From Campylobacterales bacterium (GTDB lineage Bacteria > Campylobacterota > Campylobacteria > Campylobacterales > Sulfurimonadaceae): DNA of 64,000 bases. A model generated the notes under the pieces. That model was not told where the DNA came from, made no database searches, and saw only the letters and a list, made by a program, of their open reading frames with translations. Where the stretch lies: contig JAFGVE010000023.1 in NCBI GenBank assembly GCA_016938175.1, forward strand, positions 108,859 through 172,858, read 5' to 3'. Position 1 is the stretch's first letter, and every line of letters starts with the position of its first letter. Below, piece by piece: positions 52,023-61,083 of this stretch. The translations under genes and the position numbers were made by a program.

Positions 52023-55000
52023 GGTTCATAATCCTTAATTTTTCCATATGATTCTAATTCAATAAATTTTGAATTGTAATATTTACAATCAAGTTTTTTT
52101 TGTAAAAGTTGATAAAAGTTTTTATCGTGTGTAGAAATAACAATTTGCCTTTTCTCTTTTGTTATAATTGTTCTTAGCAAATCTATAAAAGAAAGAACGT
52201 TAATAGAATCAAGATATTGAATAGGATCATCCATAAAAATAGTGTCTAGTTCATCTTGTGTTTGTAGAGCTTTTGCTAAAAAAATACTCAATGATAATAT
52301 GCTAATCTGTCCTGAACTATTGTATAAAGTTGGATCATCGTACAAGCCACCATTCCCACCTGTTTTAACTCTAAGTTTAGTGCCTTCATCTAACTCAGGA
52401 ATGAATTGAACTAATTTTTGTGTAGGATGTGGATCTATTCGACTATATATTTCGTTAATTGTTCGAGTATTGAAACACTTTGAAATTGTCTGTTCAATAA
52501 ATGACTTATATTTAGTTTTTGCATTTTTAATATCTTTTGAAAATGCTTTTTCTTGTGATACTTGTTGCTTTATATTTTGAATTTCCCTCTCTATTTCTTC
52601 AATATTTAAATCTGTAATAAATCTTTGGATAATGTTATCTAATAAACTTACTTCTTTTTTAAAAACACTTTTACTCTCTTTATTGTTTGAGTATTCTAGT
52701 ATTCTTGATAGAAGTTTATCTTCATCTAAATCTAGCGGTAAATTAAAAGATAATAATAACTTATTTGTTTTTTCAATAAGTTCAACTACTTCTTTTTCTT
52801 TTATTTTTATATCTTCATTCTGTAGTTGCAATGTTATATAATCATATTCTTGCTTTTCTAAGTCCTCTTTTAAAAGCTTGGCTTTACTAAAAAAATTAAT
52901 CTTTTTTCTCTCATTTTCATTTATTCCTTCTTGAATACTTAGTAGCTTTTCATCTATCTGTTTTTTTTGATTTTCTGATAAAAGGTTTAATTCTTTAAAC
53001 AATTTGTTATATTTAATATATTCAGGTTCTGTTTCTAAAAAGTTTATTCTATTCCTATTGTTTTCTAAAATATTCTCTTTTTCTTGGATTTTTTCATCTA
53101 TTTTATACTTTTGACTAGTTAAATTTTCCACTTGTTCTTTATAGCTTTTTTCTTTTTGCTTTAACATATCAATTTCTTGGATATATATATTAACTCTTTC
53201 ATTATACATTTGATGAACCTTGTCAAAAGGAACTTCATTTATATCAATGCTCTCATCTCTAGACTGTAATTCCAAAACAATACTAACAGACTTTTTTAGT
53301 AAATCATCAAGCTCGTTTCTAATACTATCAAGTATTCTTTTTTTATTTTTATGTTCTTCATTCATAGAAGTGTATGAAATCATATATTTTGATGACTCAT
53401 CATCAATCAACTTTTTTAAATCATTTTCTTTTTGAATAAAAGACTCTAATAACTCCTTATATTGTTTTCTCTTAACCTCTATGGCATCATTTATTTTATC
53501 AATTTCCAAGATATCAGCACTATTAGACATTATTCTTTCTAATAACTTATCATTTTCAATATAATCATTATTACAGAGAGGACATATACTTGTACATGTA
53601 TCTTTTATTAAACTCTGTCCTAATGAAATTAGTTTTGTTATATCACTCTTTAACTTCAGTGTTTTTTCTTTGTTTTTGTCTAGCTCACCTATCGATTTGT
53701 TTAAACTTTCTTTTTCTAAATAAATTTTTTTTAATTCATCAAAGTTAGTTTTATACTTTTTGCTAATTTCATATTCATCATCATAATACATTTTACTAAA
53801 AAGCTTATCATTCTCTATTCGCTTTTTATCTTTCAAAATAGCTTGAAAACTAGTATCTATTTCCTCATAAACTTTTTTAAGTTGCTTGTATTCATTCTGA
53901 GTTTCCTTATTTTTTAACTCTGTTTCACTAAGTTGTTTTAAAAGAAGATTTATATTCTCAATATTGTTTCTTTTAAATCTTTCTTTTTCTATAATACCTT
54001 GAAATATCCTGTTTCTTCTAACAAGTTTTCTTTCAACCTTTTGTTTCTTTGTTACTAAGTTAACTTTTTCTTTATTTCTTTTTATATTTAAACTATTTAA
54101 ATGTTTTAGTTCTTTATTTATTTCTTGATATTTCAAATACAAATTACTTAAACTTGAAACTTTTTCTTTTAGTATTTTCTTATTATCTATTTCCAAATTT
54201 ATTTTTTTTAGCTCATTTTCAAGTATATCTAATTCCTTAAACTTATTAATTAACTGATTATTTGATTCGATAATTTTTTGTAATTTATTTAGTTCTTTTG
54301 GAGCTTCTTTAAAATTTAAAAAATTTGTTTTCAACTCTTCAAGTTTATTAATTTGTTCGTCTATGTTTTTTATATCTTGTTCTATATTTACTACTAATTT
54401 ATTTAACTCCCCACTAAATTGAATAGCTTTTTTAGTATCTATCTTTTTTTCTAATATGAACTTAATTTTTTTATTCTCATCTAATTGACTGTTGATACCA
54501 TTTAATTTTTTATTTATATCGTCTACTTCTTCTTGGGTACTTTGTACACTATCAATCTCTTTTCTTAAAGCTACAATCCTATTATTTAAACTGGATATCT
54601 TTGTGTCTACTTTACTATATAATTTTTCTAATTGTCTATACTTTTCACTAGTTTCTTTACCTTTATTCCAAAAGTTTGATAAAGCATCAAACTTTTCTTT
54701 GTTACTAGTAAACCTTAAAAAAGAATCCATTCCATCTTGAGTTAAGATATGTGATGTTATATCAAAAGAAGAATCAATTAATTCATTTTTTATTTCTTTT
54801 TGATAACCATAGTCTTTAAAGCCTTTCTTTGTATTTCTGGATTTTTCAGTTTTTCTATGAATGACTTTGTTATCGTCTGTAGTCATTAAAACTTCACCAA
54901 ATTTTTTCTTACTTTCTTTATTTTTTAATGTAAATCCACGATCTTTATCTTCTGATTCTTGTAAAATTTTATTTCTTTCAATCCTTGAGAGTTTACCACT

Positions 55001-55165
55001 AAGACACCATTCAACTCCTTCAAAAAAAGAAGTCTTTCCAAAACCATTTGGTGCATGAATAACAACTAAATCAGCTATTGACTCATATTTAGAAAAATCA
55101 AATATTACTTTATTTTTATAACCTCTAAAAGCTTCTATTTCTACTTGTTTTATTTTAATACCCAC
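52013..55165 (-). CDS. Rad50/SMC-like ATPase of an ABC-three-component (Lamassu-like) system
   Basis: A 1050-residue SMC/Rad50-like protein. The N-terminal half-domain has IEAFRGYKNK and Walker A HAPNGFGKTS (residues 38-46). About 800 residues of Lys/Glu/Leu-rich coiled coil follow, broken near residues 521-528 by CTSICPLC, a Rad50-type zinc hook. The C-terminal half-domain has the signature YNSSGQISILSLSIFLAKAL (about 945), Walker B DTIFMDDPIQYLDS (about 970) and the H-loop VISTHDKNFYQLL. This is the ATPase of ABC-3C systems (LmuB in Lamassu) rather than SbcC, which is encoded separately upstream. It probably senses DNA ends or unusual DNA and releases an effector. GTG start at 55165. Very A/T rich. 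Confidence 0.82.
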   Translation of the reverse strand: MGIKIKQVEIEAFRGYKNKVIFDFSKYESIADLVVIHAPNGFGKTSFFEGVEWCLSGKLSRIERNKILQESEDKDRGFTLKNKESKKKFGEVLMTTDDNKVIHRKTEKSRNTKKGFKDYGYQKEIKNELIDSSFDITSHILTQDGMDSFLRFTSNKEKFDALSNFWNKGKETSEKYRQLEKLYSKVDTKISSLNNRIVALRKEIDSVQSTQEEVDDINKKLNGINSQLDENKKIKFILEKKIDTKKAIQFSGELNKLVVNIEQDIKNIDEQINKLEELKTNFLNFKEAPKELNKLQKIIESNNQLINKFKELDILENELKKINLEIDNKKILKEKVSSLSNLYLKYQEINKELKHLNSLNIKRNKEKVNLVTKKQKVERKLVRRNRIFQGIIEKERFKRNNIENINLLLKQLSETELKNKETQNEYKQLKKVYEEIDTSFQAILKDKKRIENDKLFSKMYYDDEYEISKKYKTNFDELKKIYLEKESLNKSIGELDKNKEKTLKLKSDITKLISLGQSLIKDTCTSICPLCNNDYIENDKLLERIMSNSADILEIDKINDAIEVKRKQYKELLESFIQKENDLKKLIDDESSKYMISYTSMNEEHKNKKRILDSIRNELDDLLKKSVSIVLELQSRDESIDINEVPFDKVHQMYNERVNIYIQEIDMLKQKEKSYKEQVENLTSQKYKIDEKIQEKENILENNRNRINFLETEPEYIKYNKLFKELNLLSENQKKQIDEKLLSIQEGINENERKKINFFSKAKLLKEDLEKQEYDYITLQLQNEDIKIKEKEVVELIEKTNKLLLSFNLPLDLDEDKLLSRILEYSNNKESKSVFKKEVSLLDNIIQRFITDLNIEEIEREIQNIKQQVSQEKAFSKDIKNAKTKYKSFIEQTISKCFNTRTINEIYSRIDPHPTQKLVQFIPELDEGTKLRVKTGGNGGLYDDPTLYNSSGQISILSLSIFLAKALQTQDELDTIFMDDPIQYLDSINVLSFIDLLRTIITKEKRQIVISTHDKNFYQLLQKKLDCKYYNSKFIELESYGKIKDYEPCQ

Positions 55166-55168
55166 AAC

Positions 55169-55678
55169 TTAATCCTTATACTTGTCAATACATCTATTAA
55201 TTTGTTCTAAATCAATTAATCTTGGGTCAAGCTCTTTTATTTCTTTTTCTAACTCTTCAATGCTATCAGGAGTTTTTGAAGAAGGTATCTCCAAATCAAA
55301 TAACTTTTTGTTTATCTCAGCTTTTATTTTTGCTTCATTATTTTTAATATTACCGACTTTATCAATTACTATTTTTCTAGCACAATAGTGATCATTTTCA
55401 ATTTTATATTTTAAATCTTGTTTTACAATTTCATTTTCAAGAAAAAATACAATATAGATATTCCAAAGTTCTATTTCTTTATCTAAATTTGATTGAAAAT
55501 TTAATGCAATTTTATTTTGTATATTTTCCCAATGATTCTTCATTGTTTCTTCATCTAAGTGCATAGAAAATATATATAAATTGAAATTAGTATCTTCACA
55601 AATATATAATTTTAAACCACTTCTTACATAGTTTTGCAAATCTCCACTAATTTTATCTGTCATGTTAATTAAATGCAT
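55169..55678 (-). CDS. Middle component-like protein of an ABC-three-component (LmuC-like) system
   Basis: A 169-residue protein without membrane segments or catalytic motifs. It begins with a beta-rich region (LKLYICEDTNFNLYIFSMHLDEETM), then ELWNIYIVFFLENEIVKQDLKYKIENDHYCARKIVID, and a helical C-terminus ending in IKELDPRLIDLEQINRCIDKY. The D-x-x-C-x-R-K-I-V segment and the size match the small middle components that stand just before the ATPase gene in ABC-3C systems. It is separated from the ATPase gene by 3 bases and overlaps the 227-aa gene by 14 bases. The assignment rests mainly on position and size; a profile search would decide it. Confidence 0.62.
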   Translation of the reverse strand: MHLINMTDKISGDLQNYVRSGLKLYICEDTNFNLYIFSMHLDEETMKNHWENIQNKIALNFQSNLDKEIELWNIYIVFFLENEIVKQDLKYKIENDHYCARKIVIDKVGNIKNNEAKIKAEINKKLFDLEIPSSKTPDSIEELEKEIKELDPRLIDLEQINRCIDKYKD

Positions 55679-56348
55679 TTTCTAGAACCTTTATTATTTC
55701 TTCTTTGATTACACTATTTAAATCATCTTTTAATGTTTGTTTTGAAACTCTCTGATTCAATTCTTCTAAATGAAAACATCCAAACTTTTTTTTACCTGCT
55801 TTATCATCCATAATTGTATTTGGAGTTGTAATGTCAGGGATTATGTTCGAGATTTGTTTTTGGGTTAAAATATTGGGTTGAAGTTTTCCACTTTGATTTG
55901 TAAATATATAGTGAGTAATTCTTCTTGATTTAAATGTTTCAGTACACTTCAAATGATGTAATATACTAGAAAAATCACTCTCACCATCTGCGTATAACAT
56001 TTTTAGTTTAGCTTCTATTACACCTGTACTAATATCATAGTTTTCATTTTTTATCTCTATATCATGTAGTTGCATATAAATTAAAAACAACAACCATCCT
56101 TCCCATAGTTTTCGTGCCTTTTCAACTTGCCCACTATTATCAGGAATAAATATATCTTGCTTTTGAATATTTAATATCTCTTTAGGTTTTATATTTGCAT
56201 TAATTCCTATTGCAATTGGTCTGATAATAATTTGTAGATCATTTGGAAACTCATCTACAATATAGAGTACATCATTAAACGTTATATCTTCTATATTTTT
56301 ATCAATATATATTTCTGGATCATACTTTCTAAACAATGTAAAATTCAT
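55665..56348 (-). CDS. Unknown 227-aa protein, first component of the putative defence cassette
   Basis: A 227-residue soluble protein that I do not recognise. Visible parts are FTLFRKYDPEIYIDKNIEDITFNDVLYIV, a hydrophobic helix near residue 85 (WEGWLLFLIYMQLHDIEI), YDISTGVIEAKLKMLYADGES, and a basic-acidic C-terminal helix region (FHLEELNQRVSKQTLKDDLNSVIKEE). By position it corresponds to the ABC-3C C-terminal-domain component (LmuA in Lamassu), but it is much shorter than LmuA proteins and carries no clear effector domain. GVIEAKL resembles a PD-(D/E)XK ExK motif, but I see no matching Asp, so I do not call it a nuclease. The effector may be the DUF6602 protein or the adjacent 2-TM protein. 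Confidence 0.62.
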   Translation of the reverse strand: MNFTLFRKYDPEIYIDKNIEDITFNDVLYIVDEFPNDLQIIIRPIAIGINANIKPKEILNIQKQDIFIPDNSGQVEKARKLWEGWLLFLIYMQLHDIEIKNENYDISTGVIEAKLKMLYADGESDFSSILHHLKCTETFKSRRITHYIFTNQSGKLQPNILTQKQISNIIPDITTPNTIMDDKAGKKKFGCFHLEELNQRVSKQTLKDDLNSVIKEEIIKVLENAFN

Positions 56349-56400
56349 AGTTTGTCTAACTGTTCCAGATATATTTCCTTTATTTTAATCCACTGAAACA

Positions 56401-56715
56401 TTATTTTTGTTCAATCCTTTTTTTAACTTTAGCTTTCTTTTTTATTTGTATATCTTGTTTTCCAATAGATATATCAGTTTTTGTCTGAGATATTTCAGAT
56501 TCTACTTCTGATTCTTCTCCGATTACAATTGTTTGATTAGGAGCTAAAATTTTAATTATCAATAAAAAAGCAACTATCAATATAATATAAGCATAGTTTC
56601 TATTTTGTTCAGATAAAGACATAAATGTTATACCAAATATCAATAATCCAACAACTGTAATTAATGTTATACCTTTTGTACTTTTCCAATTTATATTTTT
56701 AATCAATTCATCCAT
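56401..56715 (-). CDS. Small two-helix membrane protein of the putative defence cassette
   Basis: A 104-residue protein with two hydrophobic helices (about residues 16-33 and 41-59) joined by a short loop, then a cytoplasmic tail of about 45 residues that alternates acidic and basic runs (GEESEVESEIS and KKKAKVKKRIEQK). I do not recognise a named family. Small 2-TM proteins with charged tails are common effectors in defence systems (family knowledge), but this is only suggestive. The gene lies 10 bases after sbcC and 52 bases before the 227-aa gene, so it forms the upstream border of the A/T-rich cassette. Confidence 0.55.
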   Translation of the reverse strand: MDELIKNINWKSTKGITLITVVGLLIFGITFMSLSEQNRNYAYIILIVAFLLIIKILAPNQTIVIGEESEVESEISQTKTDISIGKQDIQIKKKAKVKKRIEQK

Positions 56716-56725
56716 TTTTAACCTT

Positions 56726-59155
56726 TTAACTTAAATTTAAACCACTCGTCCCATCACCCTTAGGCTCAACCTTTATCTGCAATGGAATTCTCTCTTTCAG
56801 TGATTCCACATGTGAAATCACACCTATCATCTTTCCTGAACTCTGAAGCTGATTTAGTGCGTTTAGTGCCAGCTCTAAACTCTCACTGTCTAAGGTTCCA
56901 AACCCCTCATCTAAAAAGAGTGAATCTATACTTATCTTCTGACTTGCAAGGCTTGAAAGCCCCAGTGCTAAAGAGAGACTCACTATGAAGCTTTCTCCCC
57001 CTGAGAGTGTGTTTACACCTCTTACCACATCGCCTTGGAAACCATCTACTATTTCTATTTCAAGTTGTTTAGAAGATTCTTCTGCACGTTTTAGCTCGTA
57101 TCTTGGGCTAAGAATCTCTAAGTGTTTGTTTGCCAAGTATATAAGCTGATCCAGAGTTATCCCCTGAGCGAACTTTGCGAACTTGTCTCCATTTGCCGAG
57201 CCTATCATCTCGTTTAGTTTTACCCACACTTTAAAGGCATCTTTTTTTACTTGAAGCTCTTTTATCTTCTCTTCATGTTTTTTCATATTTGCAGCATTTA
57301 TTTCAAGCTCTTTTTCTAAACTTCCTACCACTTTTTGAAGCTCGTCTATCTTGCTTTGCAACTCTTTTAGCTCATCGTTTACACTTGCTAGTTCTCTCTC
57401 ACTTAGTTTAAGTTCTTGGAGTTCTTTTAGTTTTTCAAGTGTGTCTTTTTTAAGTGTTTGTATCTGTGCGAATCTCTCATCTAAAGCTTTACATTTAAGA
57501 GCCAGTGCCTCATACACCTCTTTACTAAGAAGTGCTTCTTCAAACTCTTTTGCAGAACTAAAGTTGTACTCACTTAGTGCTTTTTCAAGGCTCTCTTTAG
57601 CTGTTTTTAGGCTTTGTGTGTCTTTTTCTCGGTTTTGCGATAGTTGTTCTATCTGCTTTATAAGTGAGGTCTCTTTTGATTTTATCTCTGTCACTATGTT
57701 TTGAAGTGCATTTAGTTGTTCTTGTAGCTTGTTAAAAGATTCTATTATGCTTTTCTCAAAAACATCTATATCCTCTACATCTAAGATCTGTTCAGACTTT
57801 GTTCTTAAGTGTACTATTGCACTCTCTAGCTCTGTCTTTTCACTCTTTAACTCATTTATGGCTTTTAAAATGTTTTGAACTTGAAGCTCTGCATGTTGTA
57901 GTTGATTCAAAGCTTTTTGTAGTTGCTCTTTTTTAACACTCAGTTTATCTTTTGAATCTCTTAGTTTCACTAGTTCACTTAAGCCATATTCGAGCTGTGC
58001 CTTATGCTCCATAAGGTCTACTTTTGAGTTTGGTTCAGCTCTAAATGCGTACTTTGCAAAAAGTTCATCTATCTCTTTTAGTGAATCTTGGAGTTTTTTT
58101 ATCTCCAAAGTAGAGTTTTCAAGCTTGGAGCTTAGTCTTGCCAGATTTATCTCGCCAAGTTGCTGTTCATTTTTTTCATGTTGCAGGAGTCGTTCTTGCT
58201 CTTGAATCTTCAAAGTTGTCTGATCTACATCTATGTTAAGTGTATGTTTTATGTAAGGATGCTCTTTTGAGCCACATAAAAAACACTCTACTCCATCACT
58301 GAGCTTAGCTCTGTCTGCTTCATAGTTTTTTATAAGCAGCTCTTTTTCCCTTGTGTCTTTTAGAGTGCTTAGATTCTCTTGCATCTGCGTTATAAGTTTT
58401 GTTTTTTCATCTTTTAGTTTTGTTATTGTGGCTATGCTGTGTTTACACTCTGCTTTAGTATTTGTCTCTTCATTTATACTGAGCGTTAACTTCTCGTGAG
58501 ATTCAAGAGCTTTTGAGAGTTCTTCTACTTTTTGCAGATTAGCCCTTACGTTATTTTCTTTAGCACTAAGGTCTTTTGTTGTCTCCTCTATGCTTTTAAA
58601 CTCGTTTGCCACCTCTTGAAGCTCTTGTTCTAATGAGTTTAGTTGCTCTTTTTGCTTGAGTATACTTTGCTCTATTAGATTCTCATCTTCTCTAAACTCT
58701 TGCGTATCAACTCTCATTAGCTTTGCAAGTTCTTCTCTTTGAGTTGAGAGTTTTTTCTCAAGCTCCTGATGTGAGAGTATCTTTGAATCAATCTGAGTTT
58801 GCAGAACTCTTAACTCTTTTATTTTTTGTGTATTTTGCTCATATGAGATTTTCTCTTTTACAAACAGCTCTTTTGTTGAGTTTAGTTCTTGTAGTTTTTT
58901 TGTATGTAGCTCTTTTAGCTCTGTGAGCTCCTTTTGTAACTCTAAAAGATTCTTATTTTGTTTATCTATCGTTTTTGTAAGTAAGTTTTTCTCTTGACTT
59001 ATTGGCTGAACTCTTAGAGCATTGTTAGCAAGTTCTAACTTTACAAACTCATCTTTTTTATCCTCTTTTTCTTTGCTGATATGTTCAAATTCAGCAGTAT
59101 ATTTAACTTTGTCAACTTCAAGCTTTTGATTCTTCAAGTGCTTTTGACTTCTCAT
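56726..59155 (-). CDS. sbcC: Exonuclease SbcC, C-terminal part (frameshifted gene)
   Basis: The larger part of sbcC, reading frame of 809 codons counted from an internal ATG that need not be used. It holds the coiled coils, the zinc hook VECFLCGSKEHPYIKH and the C-terminal ATPase half with LSGGESFIVSLSLALGLSSLA and SLFLDEGFGTLD. With the N-terminal part at 59118-59798 it makes an SbcC of about 1,024 residues, close to the E. coli length. The two frames are joined by a shift of one base near 59120. SbcC forms, with SbcD, the Mre11-Rad50-type nuclease that removes hairpins and blocked DNA ends. Confidence 0.85.
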   Translation of the reverse strand: MRSQKHLKNQKLEVDKVKYTAEFEHISKEKEDKKDEFVKLELANNALRVQPISQEKNLLTKTIDKQNKNLLELQKELTELKELHTKKLQELNSTKELFVKEKISYEQNTQKIKELRVLQTQIDSKILSHQELEKKLSTQREELAKLMRVDTQEFREDENLIEQSILKQKEQLNSLEQELQEVANEFKSIEETTKDLSAKENNVRANLQKVEELSKALESHEKLTLSINEETNTKAECKHSIATITKLKDEKTKLITQMQENLSTLKDTREKELLIKNYEADRAKLSDGVECFLCGSKEHPYIKHTLNIDVDQTTLKIQEQERLLQHEKNEQQLGEINLARLSSKLENSTLEIKKLQDSLKEIDELFAKYAFRAEPNSKVDLMEHKAQLEYGLSELVKLRDSKDKLSVKKEQLQKALNQLQHAELQVQNILKAINELKSEKTELESAIVHLRTKSEQILDVEDIDVFEKSIIESFNKLQEQLNALQNIVTEIKSKETSLIKQIEQLSQNREKDTQSLKTAKESLEKALSEYNFSSAKEFEEALLSKEVYEALALKCKALDERFAQIQTLKKDTLEKLKELQELKLSERELASVNDELKELQSKIDELQKVVGSLEKELEINAANMKKHEEKIKELQVKKDAFKVWVKLNEMIGSANGDKFAKFAQGITLDQLIYLANKHLEILSPRYELKRAEESSKQLEIEIVDGFQGDVVRGVNTLSGGESFIVSLSLALGLSSLASQKISIDSLFLDEGFGTLDSESLELALNALNQLQSSGKMIGVISHVESLKERIPLQIKVEPKGDGTSGLNLS

Positions 59156-59798
59156 CTACTTTCTCTTTATCAAGCAGTTCTATACTTCCTAGGGCTATCT
59201 CTTCGTTTTCTATATCTTTTTTCTTTTGCGAGTAGGTCTCATAAATCTCTTGCGATATTAGTTTGTATATTTGTGTACCGGTTATGTTCTCAAGTAGTGT
59301 CGATCGTTCAGTCTCTTTGGCTTTTAAAAACGCATCAAAACTTCCTTGTGCAAGCATCATAGACTGAATGAATCTATCAAAATCAAGTCCCGATATCTCT
59401 TCCATAACTTTTGGAACTTCTCTTAGTTTAGATTCAAGTATCTTGTTTTCTTCAAGGTCTACTATCTCCATCTTTGCAGTCTGGAAATTTCCATCTGCTT
59501 TGTTTCTTGCTCTTTTTTGACTCCATGAGCTTCTGTACACCTTGCCTTTTACCTCAAACTCAACTTCACATAGACACTCACCAGTATGTCTGCTCATTAG
59601 CTCATTTGGAGGACTTGAGAGTCTTGGAGTTCTTCCGTATAGTGCACAGGTTATAACATCAAGTATGGTACTCTTTCCAGAGCCTGTTGGACCTGTTATT
59701 GCAAAAAGTGATTCTCCATTTAAAAACTCTTCAAAGTTAATTTCAAATTCACCTTTTAGTGAATTAATATTGAGTGATTTTACCTTAAGAATTTTCAT
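59118..59798 (-). CDS. sbcC: Exonuclease SbcC, N-terminal part (frameshifted gene)
   Basis: The 226-residue N-terminal ATPase half of SbcC: LKVKSLNINSLKGEFEINFEEFL, Walker A ITGPTGSGKSTI, SSPPNELMSRHTGECLCEVEFEV, the Q-loop MMLAQGSFDAFLKA and the beginning of the coiled coil. The frame stops at the end of EEKSKALEESKA-like coil sequence, while the next frame (one base on) continues the same coil as LEVDKVKYTAEFEHISKEKE. An extra A in the AAAA run at about 59124-59127 would explain it. The start overlaps the sbcD stop by 4 bases (59795-59798). Whether it is a real mutation or an assembly error cannot be told here. Confidence 0.85.
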   Translation of the reverse strand: MKILKVKSLNINSLKGEFEINFEEFLNGESLFAITGPTGSGKSTILDVITCALYGRTPRLSSPPNELMSRHTGECLCEVEFEVKGKVYRSSWSQKRARNKADGNFQTAKMEIVDLEENKILESKLREVPKVMEEISGLDFDRFIQSMMLAQGSFDAFLKAKETERSTLLENITGTQIYKLISQEIYETYSQKKKDIENEEIALGSIELLDKEKVDEKSKALEESKA

Positions 59799-60985
59799 AC
59801 TTTTTGCACCATTGAGACTATTTGCGCAAAACTATTTTTCAACTCATTACTTAATTCTTTTTCTGTAATCTCTTCAAGTTCTAATCTTTTTTCAAAAACC
59901 TCATTAACACTTAACTCATCCAGACTAATTGCCTTTAACTCTTTAGCTTGTAATTGCTTTTGCGTCTTATCTATCTTTACTGCTAAAAGTGTAAGATGTA
60001 GTTTATTTGCAAGCTCTCTTATTTCTATATTAGCCTGCATTGGGTTATCATCTTGGAGATGAATTTCTATCCAAGCAGATGTATCTTCTATATTTTTTAG
60101 GTCTTTTTTTATGACTTCTAATTTGCCTTTTAAAACAAATAGCTCTCTTTGTCTTGGCACTTCTAGTTCTTTTATAGTTGCATCGTTATTTTTAAAAGTG
60201 ACAATATTTATCTTTTGAGTATTTTTAGATTCTGAAAAACTAAGAGGAATTGGCGAGCCTGAATATCTTACATGCTCATTACCAACTTTTTGATTTATAT
60301 GCAGATGCCCAAGAGCAACATAGTCAAACATAGAAGCTAAATAATCTCCACCTATATCCAATGTCCCACCAATATAGATTTCTCTCTCACTTTCACTTGT
60401 TCGACTACCTACTGTTGTTAAATGGCCCATAGCAATTATAGGTATATTTTCATCAGTTTGAAGTTCTAAAGCTTGCTTATATACACTTTCATAATAGTTT
60501 TTTATACCTTGATTTGCCTGTTTCTCTTTTTCACTGAGAGTCTCACCACACAAGGATTCTCTTATAACACTATCTCTTAAATATGGAACAGCACATACAA
60601 TTGCTTTGATACTCTCATTGTCTTTTACAGGTACAATTACATCTTCATCTACATCGCCACTTGCAATGACATGCACGTTTAATATTTTGAGAAGCTGTTG
60701 GGGTGCTTTAATTGTAGCTATAGAGTCATGGTTACCTGCTGTGATAATTGTTGACTTCAAAGTAGATATATTAGAAAGTTCTTTTAAAAAATTGTAATAA
60801 AGTTCGAGAGCATAATTTGGAGGTGTTCCAGTATCAAACACATCACCAGACACTAGAAGTAACTCGACCTTTTCCTCTTCAAGAACATTTAAAAGCCAAG
60901 TAAGAAAAGCTTTGTGTTCCTCTTGTCGACTCTTTCCCATAAAGTTTTGCCCCAGATGCCAATCTGATGTATGTAATAATTTCAT
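59795..60985 (-). CDS. sbcD: Exonuclease subunit SbcD
   Basis: A protein of about 396 residues, the calcineurin-like nuclease subunit of SbcCD, the bacterial Mre11. Metal-binding motifs are LLHTSDWHLGQNF, LVSGDVFDTGTPP, ITAGNHDS, IAMGHL and VALGHLHINQKV. A C-terminal capping part (from about 270) is present. I chose ATG 60985 because the protein then starts MKLLHTSDWHLG as in the family; an upstream start at 61003 adds six residues. It is the first gene of the minus-strand series that continues through sbcC and the defence cassette to dgt. Confidence 0.93.
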   Translation of the reverse strand: MKLLHTSDWHLGQNFMGKSRQEEHKAFLTWLLNVLEEEKVELLLVSGDVFDTGTPPNYALELYYNFLKELSNISTLKSTIITAGNHDSIATIKAPQQLLKILNVHVIASGDVDEDVIVPVKDNESIKAIVCAVPYLRDSVIRESLCGETLSEKEKQANQGIKNYYESVYKQALELQTDENIPIIAMGHLTTVGSRTSESEREIYIGGTLDIGGDYLASMFDYVALGHLHINQKVGNEHVRYSGSPIPLSFSESKNTQKINIVTFKNNDATIKELEVPRQRELFVLKGKLEVIKKDLKNIEDTSAWIEIHLQDDNPMQANIEIRELANKLHLTLLAVKIDKTQKQLQAKELKAISLDELSVNEVFEKRLELEEITEKELSNELKNSFAQIVSMVQKV

Positions 60986-61083
60986 AATCTTTTCACTCAC
61001 CACAAATCCAATTCATTTGTCATATATAAAGTTAGTATATCCATTCATACTTAATTTACACACTAAACATTAAAAAATAACTT

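Noticed and set aside
55665..56348. PD-(D/E)XK nuclease in the 227-aa protein
   Set aside because: GVIEAKL resembles the ExK half, but I see no suitably placed Asp before it.
59118..59155. Programmed ribosomal frameshift in sbcC
   Set aside because: The overlap has only a four-A run, no typical slippery heptamer and no evident stimulatory hairpin; a one-base insertion or sequencing error is simpler.
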